Source: CAZCZZ01 sp964503335
GTDB lineage: Bacteria; Verrucomicrobiota; Kiritimatiellia; CAIVKH01
DNA: 38,210 bases
Assembly (NCBI GenBank): GCA_964503335.1
Contig: CAZCZZ010000037.1
Span: 1-38,210, forward strand
Reading direction: 5' to 3'
Positions 1 to 8,003 of this stretch are shown here, piece by piece. The stretch's first letter is position 1, and each line of letters starts with the position of its first letter. The notes under the pieces are model-generated. The model ran no database searches. It had not been told where the DNA came from and saw only the letters and a list, made by a program, of their open reading frames with translations. The position numbers and the translations under genes are program-made.

Positions 1-1403
1 CGCCCCAGCTTCGCGTTGCGGCGTTCCTGGCGGTCGGAGCCGTCGGGATTCTCGCCGTCGTGGCTGGTCTTGAAGTCCAGCACGATGGGGGCGCCTTCCA
101 TGCCGAAGGCTTCGCGGATCTGGCGGATGAGGAAGAGGCGGTAGGAATTGTTCATGCGCTTCGGGTCGTTCACGAAGAGGCGGATCCGGATCGGGCGCTC
201 GCCGGTCTGGGTCGCGTAGTAGATCTTCATGCGGTGCCCCTGCACCATCGGCGACTGGAGTCGCTCCGTCGCGCGTTGCACAACGCGGTTCAGCGCGGAC
301 GTCGGAAGCTTCTGTGAAATCTGCGCGGCGACGCGATCGATGGTCTCGATGCTCTTGCGGATGTTCAATCCGCTCTGCGTGGACGCAAAGATCAGCGGCG
401 CGAAATCCAGGAACGCAATCTCGCGACGGAAGGCCTTCTCGTACGCGGTCATCGTGGTCTCGGTCATCAAGTCCCACTTGTTGATCAGCAGCACGCAGCC
501 TTTGCGATTCTCGAGGATCAGCGACGCGATGCGCTTGTCGTGCGAGGTCGGTCCCTGCTGGCCATCCATCACGAGCACGACGAGGTCCGCATCCTCGACG
601 CTCTGCTCCGCGCGCATGAGGCTGAAGGTCTCGACCGTGGAATCGACCTTGCCGCGCGTGCGCATGCCGGCGGTATCGATCAGCGTGTAGTGTCGCGCCT
701 GCGGACCCGTGCCGACCTGGAAGGGAATCTCGACGCTGTCGCGCGTGGTGCCGGCGACGGGCGACACGATCACGCGGTCGCTACGGATGAGACGATTGAT
801 GAACGAGGATTTACCGGCGTTGGGGCGTCCGACAATCGCGACGCGCAATGCGCTCGGCTTCTCCGGCATCGCAACCTTCGGAAGAAGCCGGACCGCTTCA
901 TCCATCACCTCTTCAAAACCACGGTTGTGCAGTGCGGCAACGGGGAATACCGGAAAGCCCAGTTGGCGAAATTCATCCGCGCTCGCATCCAGGATGTCGG
1001 TATCCGCCTTGTTCGCGAGAAGAAGGACGGGGCAGCCTGACTCCTTGAGCTGCCGGCCGACATTGATATCCAGCGGGGCCAACCCGGCGGTGACATCGAC
1101 AACAAAGAGAATGACAGCCGCGTCATCGATAGCGATCTGCGCCTGCTTGCGCGCCTCGTCCTCCATCGTGTCCTTCGCCGAGGTCTTGTCCATGAAGGCC
1201 AAGCCGCCGGTATCGATGACTTCAAAGCGCTCCTCGCCCCACTTCGCCTCGCGGGAAATGCGGTCCCGCGTGACCCCCGGTTGGTCGTGCACGATCGCCA
1301 CGCGCTTGCCAACGATCCGGTTGAAAATGGCGGACTTGCCGACGTTGGGTCGCCCCACGATGGCAATAATGCGCGCCTTGGCTTTCTCTTCGGGCTTTTT
1401 CAT
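1..1403 (-). CDS. der: Ribosome biogenesis GTPase Der (EngA), 3' end beyond the window
   Basis: Der is a tandem-GTPase assembly factor for the 50S ribosomal subunit. Reading from ATG at 1403 there is no stop before the window edge, giving 467 codons. The first G domain starts IAIVGRPNVGKS, followed by DTGG (G3) and NKAD (G4). The second G domain starts IAIVGRPNAGKS with TTRDS after it. The C-terminal KH-like domain ends in a DGENPDGSDRQERRNAKLG tail, so only a few residues and the stop should be missing (the family is about 440-490 aa). A double P-loop with a C-terminal KH-like domain is diagnostic. A TACCTT hexamer lies 10 nt before the ATG. No strong Shine-Dalgarno is seen. Confidence 0.95.
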   Translation of the reverse strand, partial: MKKPEEKAKARIIAIVGRPNVGKSAIFNRIVGKRVAIVHDQPGVTRDRISREAKWGEERFEVIDTGGLAFMDKTSAKDTMEDEARKQAQIAIDDAAVILFVVDVTAGLAPLDINVGRQLKESGCPVLLLANKADTDILDASADEFRQLGFPVFPVAALHNRGFEEVMDEAVRLLPKVAMPEKPSALRVAIVGRPNAGKSSFINRLIRSDRVIVSPVAGTTRDSVEIPFQVGTGPQARHYTLIDTAGMRTRGKVDSTVETFSLMRAEQSVEDADLVVLVMDGQQGPTSHDKRIASLILENRKGCVLLINKWDLMTETTMTAYEKAFRREIAFLDFAPLIFASTQSGLNIRKSIETIDRVAAQISQKLPTSALNRVVQRATERLQSPMVQGHRMKIYYATQTGERPIRIRLFVNDPKRMNNSYRLFLIRQIREAFGMEGAPIVLDFKTSHDGENPDGSDRQERRNAKLG

Positions 1404-1470
1404 GCAGGCGGGGAAGGTAGCAGAGTCCGGCGTGGAAACAAACGACTCTTACCGAATCGTGGTCCAAGCG

Positions 1471-1530
1471 CCGCGTGGGGTCACGCGGCCTACACCCGCC
1501 CGCGTTGTAGGCCGGGTCACCTGACCCGGC
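1471..1530. repeat. Compound intergenic hairpin between pgsA and der
   Basis: Three nested or adjacent perfect inverted repeats fill this spacer. CCGCGTG/CACGCGG lies at 1471-1488 with a 4-nt loop. CCTACA (1489-1494) pairs with TGTAGG (1506-1511). GCCGGGTCA/TGACCCGGC lies at 1511-1530 with a 2-nt centre. The arrangement is that of a REP/BIME-like element or a strong terminator between two minus-strand genes. No T-run follows in either direction, so a classic intrinsic terminator is less likely than a REP-like element. Confidence 0.6.
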
Positions 1531-1541
1531 GGCTTCGCGGT

Positions 1542-2144
1542 TCACACCTTGTGGCTGGCCTTTGCGAGCTGCTTGGAGCCATCCACGACGTACTGCACGA
1601 AGGAGATAGCGGTGAAGACGCCGGCGGCGGCGACGACGTGGTAGAACCACTGGCTCGAAAACTGGGACAGAACCCACAGGATGATGCCCATCTGCAGGAC
1701 GGTGGCGATCTTGCCGCTCCAGCGCGGATGGACGTCGACAGCGCCTGCGAAGTGATGCGTGAGAAAGTATCCGCCTACGAGAACGACATCGCGGCTGATA
1801 ACCAGCGTCGTGAACCAGATCGGGATGCGGGGCTCGAGGCCGGGCCGCGTCAGGAGGATCAAGCCGGAAAGAAGCAGCGCCTTGTCCGCCAACGGATCGA
1901 GCACCTTCCCGAGATTCGTGATCTCGTTGCGCGCCCGCGCCAGGTAGCCGTCCAACGCATCCGTCCCAGCCACGAGGATAAAGACCACCAAGGCCATGAG
2001 CCGTTCGGTCGTATGCTCTTCGCCATGCGCCAGCCCGATGTTGTAGTACACCAGCAACAACACAAACACCGGCACACCCATCAGCCGAACCAAGGTGATC
2101 TTGGTCGCGAGGGTCAGGCCTGTGGTTGTCTTGTCGGCAGTCAT
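1542..2144 (-). CDS. pgsA: CDP-alcohol phosphatidyltransferase, probable CDP-diacylglycerol-glycerol-3-phosphate 3-phosphatidyltransferase
   Basis: This 200-aa inner-membrane enzyme probably makes phosphatidylglycerol phosphate from CDP-diacylglycerol and glycerol 3-phosphate. The family signature DG-x2-AR-x8-G-x3-D-x3-D is complete (DGYLAR, then G, D and D in LGKVLDPLADK). Several hydrophobic segments surround it, as expected for a six-helix family member. I chose the ATG at 2144 (MTADKTTTGLTLATKITL) because the in-frame extension to 2195 reads through the CACGAAT repeat and is not protein-like. Substrate choice within the family (PgsA, PssA and others) cannot be proven from the motif. The N-terminal TLVR segment and the length favour PgsA. 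Confidence 0.85.
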   Translation of the reverse strand: MTADKTTTGLTLATKITLVRLMGVPVFVLLLVYYNIGLAHGEEHTTERLMALVVFILVAGTDALDGYLARARNEITNLGKVLDPLADKALLLSGLILLTRPGLEPRIPIWFTTLVISRDVVLVGGYFLTHHFAGAVDVHPRWSGKIATVLQMGIILWVLSQFSSQWFYHVVAAAGVFTAISFVQYVVDGSKQLAKASHKV

Positions 2145-2154
2145 ACGAACCGAT

Positions 2155-2264
2155 TTAACCACGAATGCATGCCGTGAGCGAGCCGAACGGAACACGAATG
2201 CACACGAATAGGATGAAATCGGACCCTCATGAATTCGTGTCCATTCGTGTCCATTCGTGGTTAA
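2155..2264. repeat. CACGAAT inverted-repeat cluster between divergent pgsA and xdhC-like genes
   Basis: TTAACCACGAATG at 2155-2167 is repeated perfectly in inverse as CATTCGTGGTTAA at 2252-2264. Between them lie two more ACACGAAT units (2192-2209) and, on the right side, ATTCGTGT and CCATTCGTGT (2233-2250). The whole spacer is therefore a large imperfect palindrome built from a roughly 10-bp unit. I recall similar CCACGAATG-type sequences in PVC-group intergenic regions. That recollection is not verified here. Confidence 0.75.
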
Positions 2265-2273
2265 TTATCCTTC

Positions 2274-3140
2274 ATGAAATCGTGGAATGAGACCGCTGCC
2301 GTATTCGCCGAGATGGCGCGCTTGAAGGCGGAGGGGCGCGTTTGCGCACTCGCGACGCTGACGAAGATTGAAGGTTCGGCGTATCGAAAGCCCGGGGCGC
2401 GACTTCTGATCCGCGACGACAAGTCGCTCGTTGGCAATGTCAGCGGCGGGTGTCTTGAGGAAGACCTTCGCGATCGTGCGGTCCGCGTCATGGAGTCGGG
2501 AAAGGCCGAGAGGGTTCACTACGACACGGGCAGCGACGAGGATGTGCTGTGGGGGCTGGGGCTCGGCTGCAACGGCAAGATTGATATCCATTTGGAGCGC
2601 GGACCCGTAGACGGCCTCGAAACCATTCTTGAAAAACTCGCCACACAGGAACCCTTCGACATCACTGCCGGTGATTTCACGGAAACGCTGCGCCCACCTG
2701 CACAACTTGTCGTGATTGGTGCGGGCGACGACGCGATCCCCGTTGTTCAACTCGCCACCGAAGCCGGTTTCCGCGTGACGATCGTCGATCACCGCGCGTC
2801 GCATCTCACGAAGGATCGTTTCCCCGACGCATGGCGCGCCGTCCAGCGTCGCCCGGAGGCCGGCCTGACCGGACTGCCCCAGGACGCGAACACGCTCGTC
2901 GTGATCATGAACCATCACCTGATCCGCGACCGCGATTGGGCCGTGAAGTTTTTGCCCACCCCCGTCCGCTTCATCGGCCTCCTCGGCCCCATCGCCCGCC
3001 GCAACGAAATCCTGAAAGCCATCCCCGCAGAACACCACACCCGCTACCACGGTCCCGTCGGCCTCCCCATCGCCGCCGAAGGTCCCGTCCAGATTGCGGT
3101 CAGCATCGTGGCGCAATTGTTGCAGGCTGTGGGACGCTGA
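2274..3140 (+). CDS. XdhC/CoxI family protein
   Basis: This 288-aa protein belongs to the XdhC/CoxI family, which binds molybdenum cofactor and helps sulfurate it or insert it into xanthine dehydrogenase or CO-dehydrogenase-type enzymes. The N-terminal domain has GSAYRKPGARLLI and VSGGCLEEDL (about residues 36-65). The C-terminal half is a Rossmann-like domain starting LVVIGAGDDAIPVV near residue 145. It sits next to the Moco biosynthesis cluster but is convergent with it. No xanthine dehydrogenase subunits are in the window, so the client enzyme is unknown. The spacer upstream is AT-rich (TTAATTATCC). Confidence 0.85.
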   Translation: MKSWNETAAVFAEMARLKAEGRVCALATLTKIEGSAYRKPGARLLIRDDKSLVGNVSGGCLEEDLRDRAVRVMESGKAERVHYDTGSDEDVLWGLGLGCNGKIDIHLERGPVDGLETILEKLATQEPFDITAGDFTETLRPPAQLVVIGAGDDAIPVVQLATEAGFRVTIVDHRASHLTKDRFPDAWRAVQRRPEAGLTGLPQDANTLVVIMNHHLIRDRDWAVKFLPTPVRFIGLLGPIARRNEILKAIPAEHHTRYHGPVGLPIAAEGPVQIAVSIVAQLLQAVGR

Positions 3141-3186
3141 GATCAGACCGATCGGTCGGATCCGACGGATCAGTCCAATCCGCCGA
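3141..3186. terminator. Palindromic convergent spacer, copy A (probable bidirectional terminator)
   Basis: The 46-bp spacer between two convergent genes begins on the base after the plus-strand stop. Its first 22 bp (3141-3162) are a near-perfect palindrome around GACCGATCGGTC. They match 20 of 22 positions of the spacer at 27960-27981, which also lies between convergent genes. No T-run is present, so function as a terminator is inferred from position and symmetry. Confidence 0.6.
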
Positions 3187-4392
3187 CTACCCCTTCGCCT
3201 GCAACTGCTCGTTCGTCGATTTTACGCGCTGCGCCATTTCCTTGAGGATCGTTTTTACGATGGCGGGGTTTTCGCGGAGGATGGTGTCGAAGTTGTCGCG
3301 GGAGATGACGATGAGGCGGGTGTCGGGGGCGACGCCGACGACGTCCGCCGTACGCGGCGCATCGAGCAGCATCGACATTTCACCGAAGTACTCGCCCGCC
3401 TTGAACGACTTCAGCACCTTGTCGCCCTTGCGCACCGCAGCTTCCCCGGCGATGACATAGTACATCTCGCTTCCCTTGTCGCCTTCACGGAACAGGATCT
3501 CCCCTGGGGCCAACTGCTTCGCAAAGCGATCGACGAGCACACCTGCCACGCCGCCGGGTGCGACGCCCGTCGTAAACAGTCCGCGCAGCAGCAACGACTC
3601 GCGGCGCTGGATGTTCGCCATCACTTCCGCGCCGAAGAGGATCACCGCGAAGGTGTAGTACACCCAGACAAGCAGCAGGAAGATCGCCTTCACGGAGCCG
3701 AACGCGTACCCGTAGTTCGGGTTGTACTCCAGCATCAGGCCGAACAAGGGACGGATCACGGCGAGCAGGATGCCGCACGTGATGGCGCCCGCGAACAGCA
3801 CGCGTATCTGCGTTCCGCGCGGCACAAAGACCGCGAAGAAACTCATCAGGACCCCGACGCTCAGCGCCAGCGTCAAGGCGCTGCGGAGGAACGGGATGTT
3901 TGACTCGACGGCGCTGAACCAAATGCGTGCGGCGACAAGGCCCACGAAAAGCGCCATCAATCCCGAGACGGCACCGAGGTCGATCAGCTTCGCGATCACC
4001 ACATTCAGCTTTCGCTCCATCTTGAAGACCTGGAGCAGCGACATCCGGACCGCTGCGGCGAAGGGCGTCATCGACCACATCAAGAGCACGATGCTGACCA
4101 CGCCAAAGACGCGCTGGCTCGACAGCTTCATGAGGTCGTCGAGGATATCCTCATTGAATGCAGGGAACAGGGCACTCGTGAGATCACGCACCGCCGTGAG
4201 CGTTTCGTCCGACGCATTCAAGACCCGCGCGAAGAGGAACAGCAGGAGCAGCAGCAGCGGCATGAGCGAAAGGAATCCGTAGAAGGCCAGCATCGCCGCG
4301 GCCTGAAGGCTCCGGTTCGCACCGAAGGAGCGTATCGATTCACGGAAGATGAGCCACGCAAAGCGCAAGCCGGTGTGAGAGTTCTGCGTCAC
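3187..4392 (-). CDS. YihY/BrkB-type (UPF0761) membrane protein with C-terminal cyclic-nucleotide-binding domain
   Basis: This 401-aa fusion has an N-terminal YihY/BrkB-like region (about residues 10-275) with about six hydrophobic helices, including LAFYGFLSLMPLLLLLLFLF. About residues 290-400 are a cNMP-binding beta-roll domain (FAKQLAPGEILFREGD, then YFGEMSMLLDAPRTADV). The Glu of FGE and the Arg of PRTA are the residues that usually hold the cyclic nucleotide ribose and phosphate. The start is taken as GTG at 4392, overlapping the moaE stop (GTGA), because the longer reading to 4443 lies inside moaE. The role of YihY proteins is unsettled. The fusion suggests cAMP- or cGMP-gated activity at the inner membrane. 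It is translationally coupled to a Moco gene with no obvious functional link. Confidence 0.85.
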   Translation of the reverse strand: MTQNSHTGLRFAWLIFRESIRSFGANRSLQAAAMLAFYGFLSLMPLLLLLLFLFARVLNASDETLTAVRDLTSALFPAFNEDILDDLMKLSSQRVFGVVSIVLLMWSMTPFAAAVRMSLLQVFKMERKLNVVIAKLIDLGAVSGLMALFVGLVAARIWFSAVESNIPFLRSALTLALSVGVLMSFFAVFVPRGTQIRVLFAGAITCGILLAVIRPLFGLMLEYNPNYGYAFGSVKAIFLLLVWVYYTFAVILFGAEVMANIQRRESLLLRGLFTTGVAPGGVAGVLVDRFAKQLAPGEILFREGDKGSEMYYVIAGEAAVRKGDKVLKSFKAGEYFGEMSMLLDAPRTADVVGVAPDTRLIVISRDNFDTILRENPAIVKTILKEMAQRVKSTNEQLQAKG

Positions 4393-4799
4393 GGATTGTT
4401 GATCCAGCCCGAGGAGCCGTCCGTGTAGTGCTCCTTCTTCCACACCGGCAACCGCTTCTTCAACTCATCGATCACAAACTTGCATGCCGCAAATGCGGCA
4501 CTGCGGTGCACGGCTGTCACGCCAATCCACACAGCAGTCTCGCCGGGTTGCAGGATGCCGACACGATGCGCACCGGCTGCACCCACAATTTCAAACTGCT
4601 CGCGCGCATCCGTGACAATCTTTGCGAACTCCGCCGAGGCCATGTCCTCTGCGCCCTCGTACTCCAGCTGCGTCACGGTTCGCCCGTGATTGTGGTTCCG
4701 CACCTTCCCCTCGAAGGTCACCAGCGCGCCGGCATGGACATCCTCAAGCACGGCAGCCAACGCATGCGTATCGAGTGGTTTGTCGCTGAGCTTAAACAT
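4389..4799 (-). CDS. moaE: Molybdopterin synthase catalytic subunit MoaE
   Basis: MoaE is the large subunit of molybdopterin synthase, which transfers sulfur from thiocarboxylated MoaD to cyclic pyranopterin monophosphate. The 136-aa protein shows the family segments GALVTFEGKVRNHN (short of the usual FxGxVR), LEYEGAEDMA, HRVGILQPGE and AVHRSAAFAAC. Lysines in ELKKRLPVWKKEHY are typical of the active site, and the C-terminus is SSGWINNP. The ATG at 4799 lies one base after the mobA-moaD stop (TGA-C-ATG), so the long upstream extension is rejected. Its partner MoaD is encoded just upstream as a fusion. Confidence 0.95.
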   Translation of the reverse strand: MFKLSDKPLDTHALAAVLEDVHAGALVTFEGKVRNHNHGRTVTQLEYEGAEDMASAEFAKIVTDAREQFEIVGAAGAHRVGILQPGETAVWIGVTAVHRSAAFAACKFVIDELKKRLPVWKKEHYTDGSSGWINNP

Positions 4800-4800
4800 G

Positions 4801-5649
4801 TCAGCCTCCGGACACCGGCGGGAGAAACGCGATCCGGTCCCCCGCGCGCACAGGCGCATCCCACGATGCCACCTGCTGGTTCACAGCAACGCGCACATGC
4901 TTCGGATCCAACTGGAGCCCGTGCTTGCTGCGCAGGGCTTGATAGAGGTCGCGCGCCGTCGCCGCCGTCGTTTCAACCGCTTCTTCGCCAAGCCCGCGCT
5001 GTTCCCGCAGCTGGGCATAGTAGTTGATCGTGACTTTTCGACCCGTCGACAGAGCTTTCAACGCGGCATCGAGTTCTTCCGGGTTGTTCACGTTATCCAA
5101 CGCGCGTTCATCGGGCAGCTTGAGGAGCTTTGTGTCCGACCGGATCAAGGCCTTGCGCGGACACCGCATGTCCTGGGAAAGAAGCGCCTGAAGCTTGGCG
5201 CGGATGCGCGGTTCGTAGATGGCACAAAGCGGCTCCGGCAATCCGTCGGACGAACTCACGAAGGCCGTCGCATCCTTCGCCGCATCGCGCTGCGCGATGA
5301 GAATTCGCAGCGTCACTTCATTCAAGAACGGGAGATCACACGCGACGACAAGCCATGCGCGATCGGGATGCGTTTCGAACGCGGACAGGATGCCATCCAT
5401 CGGCCCGATGTGTCCGAAGCGGTCGTGAATCTGCGGCAGACCTTTTCGTCCCGGCGCATCGGCCTGATCCGCACGAGTCGACACAAACACGCTGTCGCAC
5501 ACGCGCTGCAGCAGCTCAAAGCACACTTCGACCTGCGGCTTGCCCTGATACGCCACGGCGGCCTTGTCGTGTCCCATCCGCTTGCTCTGTCCGCCAGCCA
5601 GCACGAGACCGCAAAGCGGTGCGTTATCGCTTGAAGTCGTTCTTTCCAC
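4801..5649 (-). CDS. MobA-MoaD fusion: molybdenum cofactor guanylyltransferase plus molybdopterin synthase sulfur carrier
   Basis: This 282-aa protein joins two Moco enzymes. Residues 1 to about 198 are MobA-like, with the nucleotidyltransferase signature LAGGQSKRMGHDKA (about 17-30), GPMDGILSAF and VACDLPFLN. From about residue 200 it is MoaD-like (KVTINYYAQLREQRGLGEE), ending in the Gly-Gly that MoaE needs for sulfur transfer (FLPPVSGG). There is no ATG or GTG at the junction and the frame is continuous, so this is a true fusion. The start is GTG at 5649, overlapping the end of moaC by 26 nt. No ATG is available before LAGG. Confidence 0.9.
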   Translation of the reverse strand: MERTTSSDNAPLCGLVLAGGQSKRMGHDKAAVAYQGKPQVEVCFELLQRVCDSVFVSTRADQADAPGRKGLPQIHDRFGHIGPMDGILSAFETHPDRAWLVVACDLPFLNEVTLRILIAQRDAAKDATAFVSSSDGLPEPLCAIYEPRIRAKLQALLSQDMRCPRKALIRSDTKLLKLPDERALDNVNNPEELDAALKALSTGRKVTINYYAQLREQRGLGEEAVETTAATARDLYQALRSKHGLQLDPKHVRVAVNQQVASWDAPVRAGDRIAFLPPVSGG

Positions 5650-6091
5650 CCGTCTTCTCCATCAACTGCACGTTCTTGATGACGATGTCGTGCGAGATCG
5701 CCTTGCACATGTCGTACACGGTCAGCGCCGCGACGGTCGCTCCCGTAAGCGCTTCCATTTCCACGCCGGTCTTGTGATCCACTTCGACGCGACATTCGAT
5801 CACGATCTCGCGGCGTTCGTTCAGGTCGATCGACATCTTGCAGTCGTTGAGCGAAAGCGGATGGCAGAACGGGATAAGCTCATGCGTCTTCTTCGCCGCC
5901 ATGACGCCCGCGACGATCGCGGTCTGGAATACCGGACCCTTCTTGCTGCGGATGTCGCCGTCGCGAAATTCCGCGAGCACTTCCGGCGGCGCCACGACCA
6001 CGGCCTGCGCCATCGCCGTGCGACGCGTGATCGCCTTGTCGCCGACGTTTACCATCTGCGGCTGGTTCTTGTCGTTCACATGACTGAGCAT
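5624..6091 (-). CDS. moaC: Cyclic pyranopterin monophosphate synthase MoaC
   Basis: MoaC converts the MoaA product into cyclic pyranopterin monophosphate. The 155-aa protein has the hallmark segments MVNVGDKAITRRTA, AKKTHELIPFCHPL, the VDHKTGVEMEALTGA motif and YDMCKAISHD. The ATG at 6091 overlaps the moeA stop (TGATG). The four-residue longer start at 6103 would lie inside moeA and is less likely. No moaA is present in the window, although MoaC needs its product. Confidence 0.96.
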   Translation of the reverse strand: MLSHVNDKNQPQMVNVGDKAITRRTAMAQAVVVAPPEVLAEFRDGDIRSKKGPVFQTAIVAGVMAAKKTHELIPFCHPLSLNDCKMSIDLNERREIVIECRVEVDHKTGVEMEALTGATVAALTVYDMCKAISHDIVIKNVQLMEKTGGKNDFKR

Positions 6092-7299
6092 CAGACCCTC
6101 CACCTGTGCAACCGCACGACCTCGCCCGCCGGCGCTTTCTCACGTCCCAACGGCAGCTCTACAAATCCCTCGCTCGCGCCGAGCGACGCGATGTCGCCCG
6201 ACCCGCCATACGTGTCCGTCGTCACGACAAGCCGTCCATCGCGCTCACTCCGTATCGTCACCTGCCGGAACATGGTCAGATTCATTTCGCTGCGCACGTC
6301 CTCCGCAAGCACCGCCCACTCTTCCGGCTGCGAGGCGAGACCCAGGGCGCGTTGGATCGCCGGCAACGCGTACCGGTAGAAGCATACCATGGACGAGACG
6401 GGATTGCCGGGCAACGCAAAGACGGGTTTGCCGCCGGGCGCGACGCCGAACCACATCGGCCGGCCCGGCTTCTGGCTGACCTTGTGGAAGATGAGCTTGG
6501 AGCCGAGTGCGTCGAGCGACGCGGGAACGTAGTCCGCCTTCCCCATCGAGACGCCGCCACTGAGCACCAGGATGTCGCTCTGCTTCAGCTCCTTTTCCAA
6601 GGTTTGGAAGATCTCATCGCGATGATCTCCAACGATTGGAACTTCGACCGCTTCACAGCCGAGTGCACGGAACGCGGCGGCGATGCCGTATGCGTTGCTC
6701 GGCCGGATCTGGTGCGTTTCCACCGGCGCCCCCACATCCACGATCTCGTCACCCGTCGAAACAATCGTCACGCGAGGCAGTCGCGACACGCGCACCTGCG
6801 CTTGCCCGGTGGATGCAATGACGGCGACGTGATTCGGTGCGATGCGCACGCCGCGACGAATCAGGATGTCGCCCTTTGCGCGGTCGGATCCTTCGCGGTG
6901 AACGAACTGGCCGGCGGTCGCGGTCACGTCCTCCGCGATGATCGCCGACCCGTTTTCGAGTCGCACCTGTTCATACGGAATGATCGTGTCGCAACCTGAT
7001 GGCAGTACGGCTCCCGTCATGATTTCGAGGCATCCGTTCGCGGTGTCGCGCAGCGTAGCGATGCTCGCACCAGCCTGAACGACGCTCTCGACGCGGAAGC
7101 GGCGAAGGCCTTTCAGCCACGCCGACGACGCGATGGCGATGCCATCCATCGTGACGCGGTGATACGGAGGGTAGTTGCGATCCGCGGCGATGTCGTCGAG
7201 GAGGATGCGTCCCTGCGCCGCGTAGAGCGGAACTGTTTCGTCACCCCAGCCGCATACGTTCGCGAAGACCAGTTGCTCGGCTTCTTGAACGGTGATCAT
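6091..7299 (-). CDS. moeA: Molybdopterin molybdenumtransferase MoeA
   Basis: MoeA inserts molybdate into adenylylated molybdopterin. The 402-aa protein has the expected order of domains: an N-terminal PPYHRVTMDGIAI segment, an MTGAVLPSGCDTIIPYE segment (about residues 93-110), the MogA-like domain with VSTGDEI and LSGGVSMGKADYV, then FALPGNPVSSMV, and a C-terminal domain IV. Length is normal. It lies 23 bp downstream of a secreted-protein gene and overlaps moaC. MogA/MoaB, which normally makes its substrate, is not in the window. Confidence 0.96.
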   Translation of the reverse strand: MITVQEAEQLVFANVCGWGDETVPLYAAQGRILLDDIAADRNYPPYHRVTMDGIAIASSAWLKGLRRFRVESVVQAGASIATLRDTANGCLEIMTGAVLPSGCDTIIPYEQVRLENGSAIIAEDVTATAGQFVHREGSDRAKGDILIRRGVRIAPNHVAVIASTGQAQVRVSRLPRVTIVSTGDEIVDVGAPVETHQIRPSNAYGIAAAFRALGCEAVEVPIVGDHRDEIFQTLEKELKQSDILVLSGGVSMGKADYVPASLDALGSKLIFHKVSQKPGRPMWFGVAPGGKPVFALPGNPVSSMVCFYRYALPAIQRALGLASQPEEWAVLAEDVRSEMNLTMFRQVTIRSERDGRLVVTTDTYGGSGDIASLGASEGFVELPLGREKAPAGEVVRLHRWRV

Positions 7300-7322
7300 G
7301 CGATCGCACGCGCGGACGGACG

Positions 7323-7898
7323 TCAGGGTTTCGGAACGATCTCAAGCGCGACATTGTCGAACTGCAGCGCGCCGTTGGCGCCGATGCCCGACACATTGAC
7401 GACCACGCGTGCCCATGCGGTGCCTTCGGGCGCGTAGCCTTCGACGGACTGCTGGACCCAGTCGGCGCCCACGCCCTCGATCTTGTTCACGACGGAGCCG
7501 AGCATCTGGGAACGGTCGATGTTCCAGAACTCGATCTTCAGTTCCTGGACCGCGGCGGACCATCCTTCGTCCGCGTAGAACCAGCCGGAGAACTTGTACG
7601 TCTGGCCGGAGTCGATCTCGGCCTCCTGCCACCAGCCGCCGTAGTCGTTCCCATTGCCCCACGTCCCGCGAACGGTGGCTTCGAAGGTTCCTTCGCGTGC
7701 CCGCCAATTTTCTCGCGACGCGCTGCCCCAGGAATCCCCGTGATCATCCGGATCGTTCATCTTCCAGTTCATCGCGAGGTTGAATCCAAGAGAACTCTCG
7801 GTCTCGAAACTGGAATTTTGCAGCAGGTTCGCGCTGGCGGACGAAGCGCCGAGCAGAACCAAACCCGCAATCACACAACCCAACAAAACCGCTTTCAT
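7323..7898 (-). CDS. Secreted protein with carbohydrate-binding-module-like fold
   Basis: This 191-aa protein has a clear signal peptide (MKAVLLGCVIAGLVLLG then SSASA) and a mature N-terminus NLLQNSSFE, which is typical of CBM4/CBM9-like jelly-roll domains. Aromatic-rich strands follow (GGWWQEAEI, YKFSGWFYADEGWSAA), ending with ALQFDNVALEIV. The ATG at 7898 is preceded by GGAGG at a good distance, so the longer start at 7913 is rejected. It has no enzymatic motif, so a role in binding a polysaccharide is only inferred. It is the first gene before moeA on the same strand, but no functional link is evident. Confidence 0.7.
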   Translation of the reverse strand: MKAVLLGCVIAGLVLLGASSASANLLQNSSFETESSLGFNLAMNWKMNDPDDHGDSWGSASRENWRAREGTFEATVRGTWGNGNDYGGWWQEAEIDSGQTYKFSGWFYADEGWSAAVQELKIEFWNIDRSQMLGSVVNKIEGVGADWVQQSVEGYAPEGTAWARVVVNVSGIGANGALQFDNVALEIVPKP

Positions 7899-7991
7899 CG
7901 AATAAACCTCCACAATCTATGCGGCATCATACACGCAGTCCCCCCTGTTTTGCGACGCAAATAGAAACTGGAAGCGCCGCAGGCGGTTACC

Positions 7992-7997
7992 TAGAGT
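7992..7997 (+). promoter_or_regulatory. Candidate -10 element TAGAGT, 6 nt before the ATG
   Basis: TAGAGT ends 6 nt before the ATG at 8004, so transcription would start at or next to the start codon (leaderless mRNA). Four of six bases match the sigma-70 consensus, and no convincing -35 is seen. It is supported mainly by the same spacing at three other genes in this window. Confidence 0.4.
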
Positions 7998-8003
7998 TCA
8001 TGC

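Noticed and set aside
60..317. 85-aa plus-strand frame at the left edge
   Set aside because: Shadow of the C-terminal part of der.
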